From Geobacter sp. UBA5608 (GTDB lineage Bacteria > Desulfobacterota > Desulfuromonadia > Geobacterales > Pseudopelobacteraceae): a stretch of 45,318 nucleotides of DNA. The position numbers were made by a program, and so were the translations under genes. The stretch covers positions 1-45,318 of the forward strand of contig DIKW01000087.1 in the NCBI GenBank assembly GCA_002424705.1, read 5' to 3'. Positions 32,654 to 41,151 of this stretch are shown here, one piece after another (position 1 is the first letter of the stretch; each line of letters opens with the position of its first letter). The notes beneath the pieces were generated by a model. That model saw only the letters and a program-made list of their open reading frames with translations, did no database searches and was not told where the DNA came from.

Positions 32654-32687
32654 AGGGCATGGCACTAAACGCCATGCCCTTTTTTTA
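32654..32687 (+). terminator. Rho-independent terminator of purC
   Basis: Perfect 10-bp arms (AGGGCATGGC and GCCATGCCCT) surround ACTAAAC, and are followed by T7. Confidence 0.95.
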
Positions 32688-32689
32688 AC

Positions 32690-33056
32690 GATACAACACA
32701 GCGCTGCCAGTCATCGCCATAAACACAATCAGCAACCCACCGGATATCCTCCCCAGACGCCCACTTAATCAATTAGTTAATTATCTGATTTCATTGAACT
32801 ATTATAATTAAATAAGTTGACAACCAGCCACATTAGAAGTATCTGGCACAAAGCTATCAATCTAATTAAAATTAAAATACTCTCATCTTGGTGCGTACAA
32901 TTTTCGCTGCGATCTATCCGAACTGTGTGGGCGAAATGAAAGGGGACAGGGAGGCTGCTAAACAACTTAGTGAGAGAGTATAAATCTGCTGTCGATCTTT
33001 GAGTTTACACTCGTGGCCCTAGGCCGCCCACAACTCGCGGGAAACCGCACAAGGAG
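32690..33056. other. AT-rich non-coding region before the cytochrome gene
   Basis: About 370 bp without a gene. It is clearly more AT-rich than its surroundings between about 32765 and 32890. A TTGACA at 32817-32822 has only a poor -10 partner (TATCTG, 17 bp on). It probably holds the cytochrome promoter and regulatory sites, but none is certain. Confidence 0.5.
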
Positions 33057-33062
33057 ATGAAG

Positions 33063-34937
33063 ATGAAGAGATGGTATGCATTGTTAGCAGCCACCTGCAC
33101 CCTGCTGGTGACAGCCCTAGCCTCTGCCGACACATTGACGGTCACCACCGACAAGGCTACGTATGCCCCGGGCGAGCAGATCAAAATCACTGCCGTTTAC
33201 AAGAAAGACGACGGCACAGCTATTACCAGACCCACCTTAAAAGAAATTCGCCTCAGTGACGCCGTTAACGGCACCGTCTTGGTAACCGCCAGCATGAGCG
33301 GCGGCACCAACGGCATCTACACCTACAACTATACGCTGTCCTCCACAGCCAAGAGCGGCACCTACGAGGCCCGTGCCAGATTCACTTTTAACAAAATAAC
33401 CACCATGGGCTACGCCTATCCTGCGGTATCCGGCACAACTCCTCCTCCTACCGGTAACCACACCAGCCTGACCTACACAGGTCCAACCATGTGTCTGGCC
33501 TGCCACTCCAGCCAGGCAACCGCCATGGCCGGTGCAGTCCACTACAAGTGGGAAGGTGCCTACACCACCGAAATCAGCAACAAACCGACCGCCATCGGGG
33601 GGAAACGCAACACCGCAATGAACACCTTCTGCATCAACACCTTGGGCAACTGGAACGGCTGCGGTTCATGCCATGTTGGTCTTGGCGCACAACCAGGCAC
33701 AGTAGCTGACGCTACCAAGAACATCGACTGTCTCATCTGCCACCAAAAAGACTATAAGCGGATACGCAACGCCACCACCAACCTGTTCGAACCCGACACT
33801 GCCAAGATGACCATCACTATGGATCAAGCGGTACGCACCGTGCACAAGCCGGTCAAGTCGAACTGTCTGCAGTGCCATGCCAAGGGCGGCGGCGGTGACG
33901 GCCTCAAGCGGGGCGACATCTCGTTGATCAACGGCACCACCACCGACCGCAACTTCGATGTGCACATGGCCACCACCGGCGCCAATCTGACCTGCCAGAG
34001 CTGCCATACCTACACCAACCACAAGGTCAAGGGGCGCGGCGTTGACCTGCGCCCCACCGATGCAGCTGGCGAAGTTGGTTGCGCCACCTCTACCTGCCAC
34101 AGCAACAAGGCAAGTATGTCTGCAGGACACGTCACGGCCGCCATCAACACCCACATGAAACGGGTTGCCTGTCAGACCTGCCACGTGCCGGTGGCCGGCA
34201 AGAAGGCTGCCGACGCCGTGCTCGACCCGGTCACCGGCTATGGCGACCAAGCAACTGAATATGACCGTACCTGGCAAGTACCGGAGTGGTCAGTGGCCAA
34301 CAACCGCTGGGAGCCAACCGTCCACAAGGCCAACAACATCAAGCCGGCCTACAGGTTCTGGGATGGCACTTCCTGGGTATCCGACTTGAATGACATACCG
34401 GTCGTTGATCCAGCAACCGGCAGGATTAAGATTAGCCGGCCCAACGGCGGCATCAACACCGCCAACACCAAGATTTTCCCATTCAAGTACAAGACCTCGC
34501 TGCAGCCACGTCATATTGCAACGGGCAAGCTGATCGCGCTGAACACCTCAATCTACTTCAAGACCGCCGATGTGGCCGGTGCTATCCAGTCAGGCCTGAC
34601 AAACATGGGACTAAATGCTGGTGATGCCTACGATTACGTCCAAACCGACGAATATCTGCTGCTGACCCACACGGTATCACCCAAGGCCGCCGCGTTGGCA
34701 TGTACTGCCTGCCACGGCACCACCAGCGCACCTGCTACGCAGATGAACCTCGCCAGCATGGGCTACAGCATCAAGGCACCACTTACAACAATCTGTGCAC
34801 AATGCCACAGTGTAAAAAACAACAAGGGTTTTGATGCGGTTCATAGCCGCCACGTTGCAACGCAAAAGATTGACTGTTCAATGTGCCACAACTTCACCCG
34901 GGCCTCTGAGCGTGGCCTGATCGTTGGAGTACAATAA
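33063..34937 (+). CDS. Secreted decaheme c-type cytochrome
   Basis: The 624-residue protein has a Sec signal peptide (MKRWYALLAATCTLLVTALASA). Next comes a beta-sandwich-like domain (about 22-110, TLTVTTDKATYAPGEQIKITAVYKK). The heme region has nine CXXCH sites (CLACH, CGSCH, CLICH, CLQCH, CQSCH, CQTCH, CTACH, CAQCH, CSMCH) and one CX4CH (CATSTCH), so ten hemes. There is no lipobox, so it is periplasmic or released. The start at 33063 is chosen because AAGGAG ends 6 bp before it; the in-frame ATG at 33057 touches that site. An electron-transfer role, possibly extracellular respiration, is inferred; it has its own terminator and no oxidoreductase partner gene nearby. Confidence 0.92.
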   Translation: MKRWYALLAATCTLLVTALASADTLTVTTDKATYAPGEQIKITAVYKKDDGTAITRPTLKEIRLSDAVNGTVLVTASMSGGTNGIYTYNYTLSSTAKSGTYEARARFTFNKITTMGYAYPAVSGTTPPPTGNHTSLTYTGPTMCLACHSSQATAMAGAVHYKWEGAYTTEISNKPTAIGGKRNTAMNTFCINTLGNWNGCGSCHVGLGAQPGTVADATKNIDCLICHQKDYKRIRNATTNLFEPDTAKMTITMDQAVRTVHKPVKSNCLQCHAKGGGGDGLKRGDISLINGTTTDRNFDVHMATTGANLTCQSCHTYTNHKVKGRGVDLRPTDAAGEVGCATSTCHSNKASMSAGHVTAAINTHMKRVACQTCHVPVAGKKAADAVLDPVTGYGDQATEYDRTWQVPEWSVANNRWEPTVHKANNIKPAYRFWDGTSWVSDLNDIPVVDPATGRIKISRPNGGINTANTKIFPFKYKTSLQPRHIATGKLIALNTSIYFKTADVAGAIQSGLTNMGLNAGDAYDYVQTDEYLLLTHTVSPKAAALACTACHGTTSAPATQMNLASMGYSIKAPLTTICAQCHSVKNNKGFDAVHSRHVATQKIDCSMCHNFTRASERGLIVGVQ

Positions 34938-34958
34938 CTAACGGAACAGCTCTACCAT

Positions 34959-34994
34959 AAAAAAGCCCCGCCGGGACACCGGCGGGGCTTTTTT
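34959..34994 (+). terminator. Strong rho-independent terminator after the cytochrome gene
   Basis: Arms AAAAAAGCCCCGCCGG and CCGGCGGGGCTTTTTT are perfect 16-mers around GACA. Confidence 0.96.
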
Positions 34995-35071
34995 GATGCC
35001 TGACATTTGACTGTAGCCGATCATGCGCTATACTAGATTTCCTAGAAAATTAGCGGAAAAAGGAGTCTTCC

Positions 35072-35251
35072 ATGAAACTCGACGAGGTCAAAAAAATAGC
35101 TGAGCAGCATGGTATCAAACCGGGCAAACAGCGCAAGGCGGACCTGATCCGGGCCATCCAGCAGGCTGAAGGCAATCCGGCCTGCTACGACACCGGCCAG
35201 ATGGAACAATGCGGTCAGTACAGCTGTTGCTGGCGAGATGATTGCGAATGA
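35072..35251 (+). CDS. Small SAP-domain protein with a Cys-rich tail
   Basis: This 59-residue protein starts at ATG 35072 with AAAAAGGAG upstream. Residues 1-34 read MKLDEVKKIAEQHGIKPG, then KQRKADLIRAIQQAEG, a SAP/Rho-N-like helix-extended loop-helix that usually binds nucleic acid. The last 25 residues hold five Cys (CYDTGQMEQCGQYSCCWRDDC), a pattern suited to a metal or disulfide site. I recall similar small proteins in this group but no known function. It is transcribed alone. Confidence 0.82.
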   Translation: MKLDEVKKIAEQHGIKPGKQRKADLIRAIQQAEGNPACYDTGQMEQCGQYSCCWRDDCE

Positions 35252-35280
35252 TCACAAGTCGCACCTGGCGCAAAGACTCT

Positions 35281-35316
35281 CAATGGCCCACTGACCGCCC
35301 TGTCAGCGGGCCATTG
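35281..35316. terminator. Hairpin between the SAP protein and hemerythrin genes
   Basis: Arms CAATGGCCCACTGAC and GTCAGCGGGCCATTG pair with one mismatch around CGCCCT. It lies between convergent genes ending at 35251 (+) and 35354 (-). There is no T-tract on either side, so it may act with Rho. Confidence 0.55.
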
Positions 35317-35353
35317 CAGTACAATAGCATCGTTACCAGCACCGTCAGCTCAG

Positions 35354-35758
35354 CTATTTTTGCTGGAGAAACTGCCCCAACTCACGGTCCCTGGTGGAGA
35401 TATGCTGTACCAGCCAGTCCAGCAGCATCTTGTTGGTGGTCAGCACATGGTCCACCTGCACCTCTCCCTCGGTGACGATAGACTGTTTCAGCTCGTGCAA
35501 CCGCTTGACAAAACCGAGGTGCTGCAGCTGGTGGCTCTGAAAATCAGGAAATCCGCTGGTCTGCTGCAACTGCTCTTCGTCGCCAAAATGCTTGACTACG
35601 TACTCATCCAGAAAATCAAGCAACCGTGTTAGTTCGCCCCGCCCCTCACCGCGCCGGCAGGCTGACAGCAAGGTGTCAAAACGTTGCAGCAGTTCACGGT
35701 GCTGGTCATCAATCCGCTGATTGCCGATAGCCAACTCTTCCCGCCAACTAATACTCAT
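35354..35758 (-). CDS. Bacteriohemerythrin
   Basis: The 134-residue protein matches single-domain bacteriohemerythrins, which bind O2 at a di-iron centre. The iron ligands are visible: a His in the first helix (RIDDQHRELL), H-x3-E in VVKHFGDEEQL, H-x3-H in SHQLQHLGF, and HISTRD near the end. The start ATG 35758 overlaps the Lon-like gene by 11 bp, so the two are translationally coupled; a longer frame that reads into Lon is rejected. It may serve oxygen sensing or scavenging in an anaerobe. Confidence 0.92.
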   Translation of the reverse strand: MSISWREELAIGNQRIDDQHRELLQRFDTLLSACRRGEGRGELTRLLDFLDEYVVKHFGDEEQLQQTSGFPDFQSHQLQHLGFVKRLHELKQSIVTEGEVQVDHVLTTNKMLLDWLVQHISTRDRELGQFLQQK

Positions 35759-38222
35759 CCTGTTTTCTCCCCGGCTTGCCGCCCTTATGCTTGGCGGCGC
35801 CTTTTTTGTGCTTGGCGTCCTGCTTCTCTTCATCACTGTGGTGCATCCGGCCGTACATCTTGCGCAGCGCCTGGGCCACCTGATGGTAGACCGTTCCCTT
35901 CGGAAAACGCCCATTTTTGTCCGGTTCACCAGCCGGCATGCCGGTCAGCAACTCGATCCCCTGCTCAATGGTTTCAATGCTCCAGACATGGAACTGGCCC
36001 TTTTTGACCGCCTCCAGCACCTCTTCCTTGAGCATCAGGTGACGTTCGTTGGCCTTGGGAATCATCACCCCCTGGGTACCGGTCAGCCCCTTGGCCTTAC
36101 AGACCGCGTAAAAACCCTCGATCTTATGGTTCACGCCGCCGATCGGCTGAATCTTGCCACGCTGGTTGACGCTGCCGGTAACGGCGATCCCCTGGCGGAT
36201 CGGCACACCGGACAGGGCCGACAACAGGGCGTACAGCTCGGTTGAAGAGGCGCTGTCCCCCTCGACCCCTTCGTAATTCTGCTCAAAACAGATCGATGCA
36301 GAGAGTGACAGCGGGTGCTGTTGGGCAAACAGACCGCCCAGCCAAGCGGTCAGGATCATGACCCCTTTATCGTGGATCGGCCCGGACAGTTTGACCTCGC
36401 GCTCGATGTTGACCATGCCGGCCTGGCCCAGATAGGTGCGGGCCGTGATCCGAGACGGACGGCCAAAGGTGTGATCACCCAGTGAGATCACCGATAGACC
36501 GTTGATCTGGCCCACCACGCTTCCATCAGTGTCCACCATGATCGTGCCATCGTCGAACAGCTCCTGCATCCGCTCCTCAATCCGGTTGACCCGGTAGAGC
36601 TGCTCCTCGGCGGCCCGCCGCACATCGGCGCATTTCACTACCTTGTGTCCGTCCCGCTTGGCCCAGAAGCTGGCCTCCTGCACGAAATCGGCGATCTCCA
36701 TGAAACGGGAGGAGAGTTTTTCCTGATCGTCCACCATCCGTGCGGTGTATTCCAACAGACAGGCCACAGCACTGCGGTCAAAGTGCAGCAGCTTCTTGTC
36801 ACGGCAGAGGGTAGCCACAAACAGGGCATACTCGTGCATTACCTCCGGCGTGCGGGCCACGCGACTGTCAAACTCGGCCTTAACCTTAAAGAACTTGCGG
36901 TAGTCGGGGTCCTGGTAATACAGCAGGTAATAGATCCAGGGGGTGCCCACCAGGATGATCTTGGCCGAAAGCGGCACCGGCTCGGGCTTTTGGGTGACCA
37001 TGGTCATAAAGCGGTACTGCTCGAGCACATCCTCGATCCGGATCTCGGCGGTGCGGATGCAACGCTTCAAGGCGTCCCAGACAAAGGGGTTGATCAGCAC
37101 CTCCCGGGCGTCGATCACCAGATAACCGCCGTTGGCCCGGTGCAGGGCCCCGGCCTTGATCATGGTAAAATCGGTGGCAGCCACGCCGCCGTACTGCATG
37201 ACATGCTCGATCCGGCCGAACAGGTTGTTGTAGGTGGGGTTGGGCTCAAAGACGATCGGCGCGCCGTCGGTCTCCTTGTTATCCACCAGCAGGTTGACTT
37301 GATAGCGTTCGAAGGTCGGCTCCTGACGGGGGATGCGCAGGCCGGGGATCTGGGGCTGCACCGGTTGCGGCTTGAAATCCTCGAGGTTTTTGAGGATGTC
37401 CTCCTGCACCGCCTCCAGATACTCCAGCACTTTGGGCTGACCGGCGTACTTTTCACGCAGCGGGTCCAGACGATGCCCCAGACAGGACATACCCAGATCG
37501 CGGTCAGCCTGGGAGAGGGCGTCCTTGGTTGCCTTTTCGTTCTCGCGCACCTGGCGCAGCACCTCATTTAAGCGCTCGGTCAGCTGCTTGCCCAGCTCCT
37601 CGATCTTTTCCCGCTCCTCTTCGGCAAGGGCCTCGTACTCTTCCTGGGTGAAATTGTGATCATCCTTCTGCGGAACAATCACCAAACCGGAAACCGTCCG
37701 TTGCAGTGCAAAGCCCTTTTCCTCGGCATCCTTTTCCAGTCCCTGAAACAGCTCGTTATTGTTGATCTGATACTGCTCCAGGATCTCGCTGCGTCGGGTC
37801 TCGTATTCCCGGCTCTCCAACGCCTTGGGAATATCCTTACGGAAGGCCTCCACCAGCTCCTGCATGTCGGCAGCCAGTTCGGTGCCCTGGCCGGCCGGCA
37901 GTGATAATGACAACGGTGCATCGGCATCCTTGAAGTTGAAGACATAGACCCAATCGCAGGGAGGTGCCTCATGTTTGGCCCGCTGTTTGAGCAGGTTACG
38001 GATGGTGGAGGTGCGACCAGTGCCGGTCTGGCCGGAGATATACAGGTTGAAGCCGGTTTCCTGGACACCCAGGCCGAATTCGATCGAACGCAGGGCACGC
38101 TCCTGCCCGACCGCATCCACCAGATCCGGCAGCTCCTTGGTGGTCTTAAAGGCAAACTGTTTCGGATCGCAGCTCCAGCGTAGTTTTTCAACCGGCAGGC
38201 GGCTCTCGTGATGTACGGGCAT
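35748..38222 (-). CDS. Lon-like ATP-dependent protease (LonB/AAA_32 type)
   Basis: The 824-residue protein has an N-terminal AAA_32-type ATPase. Its P-loop ISGQTGTGRTS has Arg in place of the usual Lys, which I recall as a feature of this family. The C-terminal Lon protease domain has VEGDSASSTELYALLSALSGVPI (catalytic Ser near residue 670) and IGGVNHKIEGFYAVC (catalytic Lys). Such LonB/YcbZ-like enzymes lack the substrate-recognition domain of classical Lon. The start ATG 38222 has AAGGAGG upstream; a longer frame to 38321 is rejected. It shares an operon with the hemerythrin downstream. Confidence 0.93.
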   Translation of the reverse strand: MPVHHESRLPVEKLRWSCDPKQFAFKTTKELPDLVDAVGQERALRSIEFGLGVQETGFNLYISGQTGTGRTSTIRNLLKQRAKHEAPPCDWVYVFNFKDADAPLSLSLPAGQGTELAADMQELVEAFRKDIPKALESREYETRRSEILEQYQINNNELFQGLEKDAEEKGFALQRTVSGLVIVPQKDDHNFTQEEYEALAEEEREKIEELGKQLTERLNEVLRQVRENEKATKDALSQADRDLGMSCLGHRLDPLREKYAGQPKVLEYLEAVQEDILKNLEDFKPQPVQPQIPGLRIPRQEPTFERYQVNLLVDNKETDGAPIVFEPNPTYNNLFGRIEHVMQYGGVAATDFTMIKAGALHRANGGYLVIDAREVLINPFVWDALKRCIRTAEIRIEDVLEQYRFMTMVTQKPEPVPLSAKIILVGTPWIYYLLYYQDPDYRKFFKVKAEFDSRVARTPEVMHEYALFVATLCRDKKLLHFDRSAVACLLEYTARMVDDQEKLSSRFMEIADFVQEASFWAKRDGHKVVKCADVRRAAEEQLYRVNRIEERMQELFDDGTIMVDTDGSVVGQINGLSVISLGDHTFGRPSRITARTYLGQAGMVNIEREVKLSGPIHDKGVMILTAWLGGLFAQQHPLSLSASICFEQNYEGVEGDSASSTELYALLSALSGVPIRQGIAVTGSVNQRGKIQPIGGVNHKIEGFYAVCKAKGLTGTQGVMIPKANERHLMLKEEVLEAVKKGQFHVWSIETIEQGIELLTGMPAGEPDKNGRFPKGTVYHQVAQALRKMYGRMHHSDEEKQDAKHKKGAAKHKGGKPGRKQDEY

Positions 38223-38283
38223 GGCCCCTCCTTGGGTCGTACGTGTCTCGTAATAGTCTCGTGAAGGCGGGCCAGCTGACAAG

Positions 38284-39516
38284 CTAGCGGCGTCCATGCA
38301 GGCTGACCTGGTTGCGACCACCGTTCTTGGCCTTGTAGAGGGCCTGGTCGGCAGCCTTGATCACCTCAGCCGGCGTGCTGAGGTTAGGGCTCGACTCGGC
38401 CACACCGATGCTGACCGTGACCGACACATCGCGCTGTGAGCGCAGATTGCTGCGGCGCCCCTCTCCAGCCTGATCATTTTTGGGGCGATCGTCGCCGCGC
38501 AGGCTCATCACGTAGTCGGCAATATCCTGGCGCAGCCGCTCCAGATGGGGAGCTGCATCCTTGGCGGACTTGCCCGGAAACAGCACCGTAAACTCTTCGC
38601 CACCGTATCGAAACGAACGGCCGCCCCCGGTAACGTACATCATCCGTTGGGCCACCATCTTCAACACCTGGTCACCCACATCGTGGCCATAGGTATCATT
38701 GAAACGCTTAAAATGATCAACGTCAACCATAGCGATGGCGTAACGGCTACCCAGACCGGGCAGTTGCTCGTTCAGGGCCCGACGCGAGGGCAGACCGGTC
38801 AGATCGTCGCGGAAGGCCATGTTGTGGGATTCCTGCACCACCGCCAGCTGCATGATCAGCAGCGCAGCCCCGCTGAAAAGTGCCGGCACATAGGGCAACC
38901 AGGACCAGTTTAGCAGCACAAAAAAGGCCACCCCTACGCCGAACAACCCGCCCTCGATCGGCGAGCGTCGCGTGATGCCACGAATAGACGCCAGCAGTAT
39001 GGCTGCTCCCAGCAGCAACAGACTGGCCTGAGGAACTTCCAGATAGTCGTGCAGCGGCAGGTTCACCAGTGGTCGGGTCAACTCCAGCCAAAGGGTCTGA
39101 CTCTGTTTCTTCAAGGTCAGCCAGAGCACAAACAGCTGAAATCCCAGAAAAATAAAACGCATCCTGCTGGCGCTGCTGAAGATCCCCTTTTCCCGCATCA
39201 AGACCACCAACAGCAGATTGAACGGGAGCAGCACCGCCAAGGCGTTCGTTACCAGGTAGGCCTGGGGGGTATCGGCGGCGCCGTCCAGGTAGGTGGTCAT
39301 CAGATAATAACTGAGAGCAGTCAGCAGCAACAACAGACAGATACGGCCTCGACGGAAGTGAAAACTGAGCAGCAGACCGCCCGCTGTCAACAGGTAGGGA
39401 GACAGCATCAGCAGGTCCTGGCGGGTGGGCGTCAGCAAAGGGACGCGTGGAAGCAGCCACCAGGCCGCGACCAGAATGAGACTCGGAATAGCAAGTGGTG
39501 AGATGGCTCGGAACAT
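38284..39516 (-). CDS. Membrane-bound diguanylate cyclase (GGDEF)
   Basis: The 410-residue protein has about seven membrane helices in residues 10-230 and a C-terminal GGDEF domain. The catalytic motif is YGGEEFTVLFPG (GGEEF at 305-309), with DDLTGLPSRRALNE at the domain start and VDVDHFKRFNDTYGHDVGDQVL. It should make c-di-GMP from GTP in response to a membrane or soluble signal sensed by the N-terminus. No upstream RxxD inhibitory site stands out. The start ATG 39516 is used rather than the TTG at 39525. It lies 61 bp before the Lon-like gene, same strand. Confidence 0.93.
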   Translation of the reverse strand: MFRAISPLAIPSLILVAAWWLLPRVPLLTPTRQDLLMLSPYLLTAGGLLLSFHFRRGRICLLLLLTALSYYLMTTYLDGAADTPQAYLVTNALAVLLPFNLLLVVLMREKGIFSSASRMRFIFLGFQLFVLWLTLKKQSQTLWLELTRPLVNLPLHDYLEVPQASLLLLGAAILLASIRGITRRSPIEGGLFGVGVAFFVLLNWSWLPYVPALFSGAALLIMQLAVVQESHNMAFRDDLTGLPSRRALNEQLPGLGSRYAIAMVDVDHFKRFNDTYGHDVGDQVLKMVAQRMMYVTGGGRSFRYGGEEFTVLFPGKSAKDAAPHLERLRQDIADYVMSLRGDDRPKNDQAGEGRRSNLRSQRDVSVTVSIGVAESSPNLSTPAEVIKAADQALYKAKNGGRNQVSLHGRR

Positions 39517-39560
39517 GGGAGGCAAACCTTACCACAGAATCTACGGTCAGGGAATGGGTA

Positions 39561-40346
39561 TCAACCCGCCATCAGGCTGACATGCCGAACAGCGCGATCA
39601 ACCGCTTCGTTGAGGCCGTCTACAGCAGGCAACAACGCCGCAAGTTTGGACAGATAGCCCCGCTGCTGCAGCAGAAGGAAGGCGGTGGGAACATTCAGGT
39701 CATAGGCCCAGGACAGCTGCAGCAGTATGAAGTCGTTCAAGACACGTACCGTTTCCAGCCGGACCACTTCTCCGGCCAGCAGCGCGGCCAGGCAATCGGG
39801 GGTGATCTCGTCAGGCCGATCAGGCAACCCTAAGCCCACCGCAGAGGCTCGCTCAGCCGGTGGCTGACGAAAATACTCGTCGAACACACGCCAGATATCG
39901 AGTTTATCGGCGTCGCGAATCAGGCGAATGTAGCGGTCTGTAGGAGATTTGAACTGCGATGGCAGGTTCAGCTGGTTGTGAAAACGAATCGCCTCTTCAA
40001 TCAGCAGCTGCTCGTCCGGGCTGAGCTGGTGCAGCACCAGCTGCTGGCGAATCACCTCCAGTCCCAGGCGGGCGTGGTTGTCAGACTCGCTGTCGCGAAA
40101 GGTTCGCCAGCGACGGTACTGGGGAAAACGGCCAACATCGTGCAAGAGCGCCACGGTACAGGCGAGGCAGGTCTCGGATGCTGTCAGCCGCTCGCCGACG
40201 GCCAGCTGCTCCATTACCGCCACCACCTTGGCAGTATGCTCTTCTTTCAGGCGGATATTTTTCAACCCTTCGGGGTCGAGATCCAGGTAGCCGTTCAGAT
40301 AAGCGGCAAACCAGGCCTGAATCCGCTCAAGGTCTGCCTGCTGCAC
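39561..40346 (-). CDS. HD-domain phosphohydrolase
   Basis: The 261-residue protein has an HD-superfamily metal site: HTAKVV (first His), ALLHDVGRFPQYRRW (HD pair) and NHARLG with EAIRFHNQL further on, then RDADKLDIW (last Asp). These enzymes hydrolyse nucleotides or phosphoesters; the substrate is unknown and it is not an HD-GYP protein. The start is taken as GTG 40346, which overlaps the ubiE stop (TAGTG) and has AAGGA upstream, so translation is coupled; a TTG at 40400 lies inside ubiE. Confidence 0.85.
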   Translation of the reverse strand: MQQADLERIQAWFAAYLNGYLDLDPEGLKNIRLKEEHTAKVVAVMEQLAVGERLTASETCLACTVALLHDVGRFPQYRRWRTFRDSESDNHARLGLEVIRQQLVLHQLSPDEQLLIEEAIRFHNQLNLPSQFKSPTDRYIRLIRDADKLDIWRVFDEYFRQPPAERASAVGLGLPDRPDEITPDCLAALLAGEVVRLETVRVLNDFILLQLSWAYDLNVPTAFLLLQQRGYLSKLAALLPAVDGLNEAVDRAVRHVSLMAG

Positions 40347-41056
40347 TAGTCCTTGGTTCCGGTGTAGATAGAGGCGATACCGAAGGTCAGCGGCTGGCAA
40401 CGCACGTTTTTCAGCCCGATCTCGGTCATGGTGCGGCAGAACTCTTCGCTGGAAGGAAACTCCAGCACTGAATCCGGCAGATACTTATAGGCGTTGTACC
40501 TGGAAAACAGGCCACCGATCACCGGCAACACCCGCAGGAAATAAAAATGGTACAGGGCACGAAACAGGGCCGAACGAGGCACGGAAAACTCTAGGATCAC
40601 CATTCGGCCGGCCGGCTTCAACACCCGCCACATCTCCGCCAGCCCCAAACGGCGGTCCACCACATTACGGATGCCAAAGGCGATGGTCACCGAATCGAAG
40701 GTATCGGAAGGGAACGGCAAGTCTTCACAGGGGGCCACCCGCAGGTCAATCCGCTTGCTGAAGGGCGAGGCAGCCACCTTTTCCTCGCCCAGCCTGACCA
40801 TCTCAGGGCTGAAATCGGCGCCGGTGATCCTGACCGAGGCTGGGGTCGCCTTGGCTATCTCCAGCGCTAGGTCGCCGGTTCCGGTAGCCACATCAAGCAC
40901 TCGCCCGTTTTCGGTGGTCTTGACCAGCCGGACAGCGGCCTTACGCCAACGTTTGTCTATGCCAAGACTCAACAGATGATTAAGAAAATCATACCGCGGC
41001 GCAATGGCGCCGAACATCTGCTGAATCTGCTCACCCTTTTCGGAAAGTCTGAACAT
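40346..41056 (-). CDS. ubiE: Demethylmenaquinone/ubiquinone C-methyltransferase
   Basis: The 236-residue protein matches UbiE/MenG: QQMFGAIAPRYDFLNHLLSLGIDKRWRK, then VLDVATGTGDLALEIA (SAM motif I), then FDSVTIAFGIRNVVDR and RVLKPAGRMVILEFSVP. In an anaerobe of this type it completes menaquinone synthesis. It is the first gene of the minus-strand run that continues with the HD protein, diguanylate cyclase, Lon-like protease and hemerythrin. Confidence 0.95.
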   Translation of the reverse strand: MFRLSEKGEQIQQMFGAIAPRYDFLNHLLSLGIDKRWRKAAVRLVKTTENGRVLDVATGTGDLALEIAKATPASVRITGADFSPEMVRLGEEKVAASPFSKRIDLRVAPCEDLPFPSDTFDSVTIAFGIRNVVDRRLGLAEMWRVLKPAGRMVILEFSVPRSALFRALYHFYFLRVLPVIGGLFSRYNAYKYLPDSVLEFPSSEEFCRTMTEIGLKNVRCQPLTFGIASIYTGTKD

Positions 41057-41151
41057 GGTTTTTCACTATCCTTAGCCGTGAATTACTGCTATATAATCAG
41101 CCTTGTTTCCTAGCATAGTTCCTGCTTCACGCCAACAGAATTCCAGCTGCC

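Noticed and set aside
32765..32890. Possible phage or mobile remnant in the AT-rich stretch before the cytochrome gene
   Set aside because: No open frame, repeat or integrase-like sequence was seen; AT-rich promoter DNA is enough to explain it.
36645..37571. 308-codon plus-strand frame antisense to the Lon-like gene
   Set aside because: The Lon protease and ATPase motifs on the other strand are complete; this is a shadow frame.
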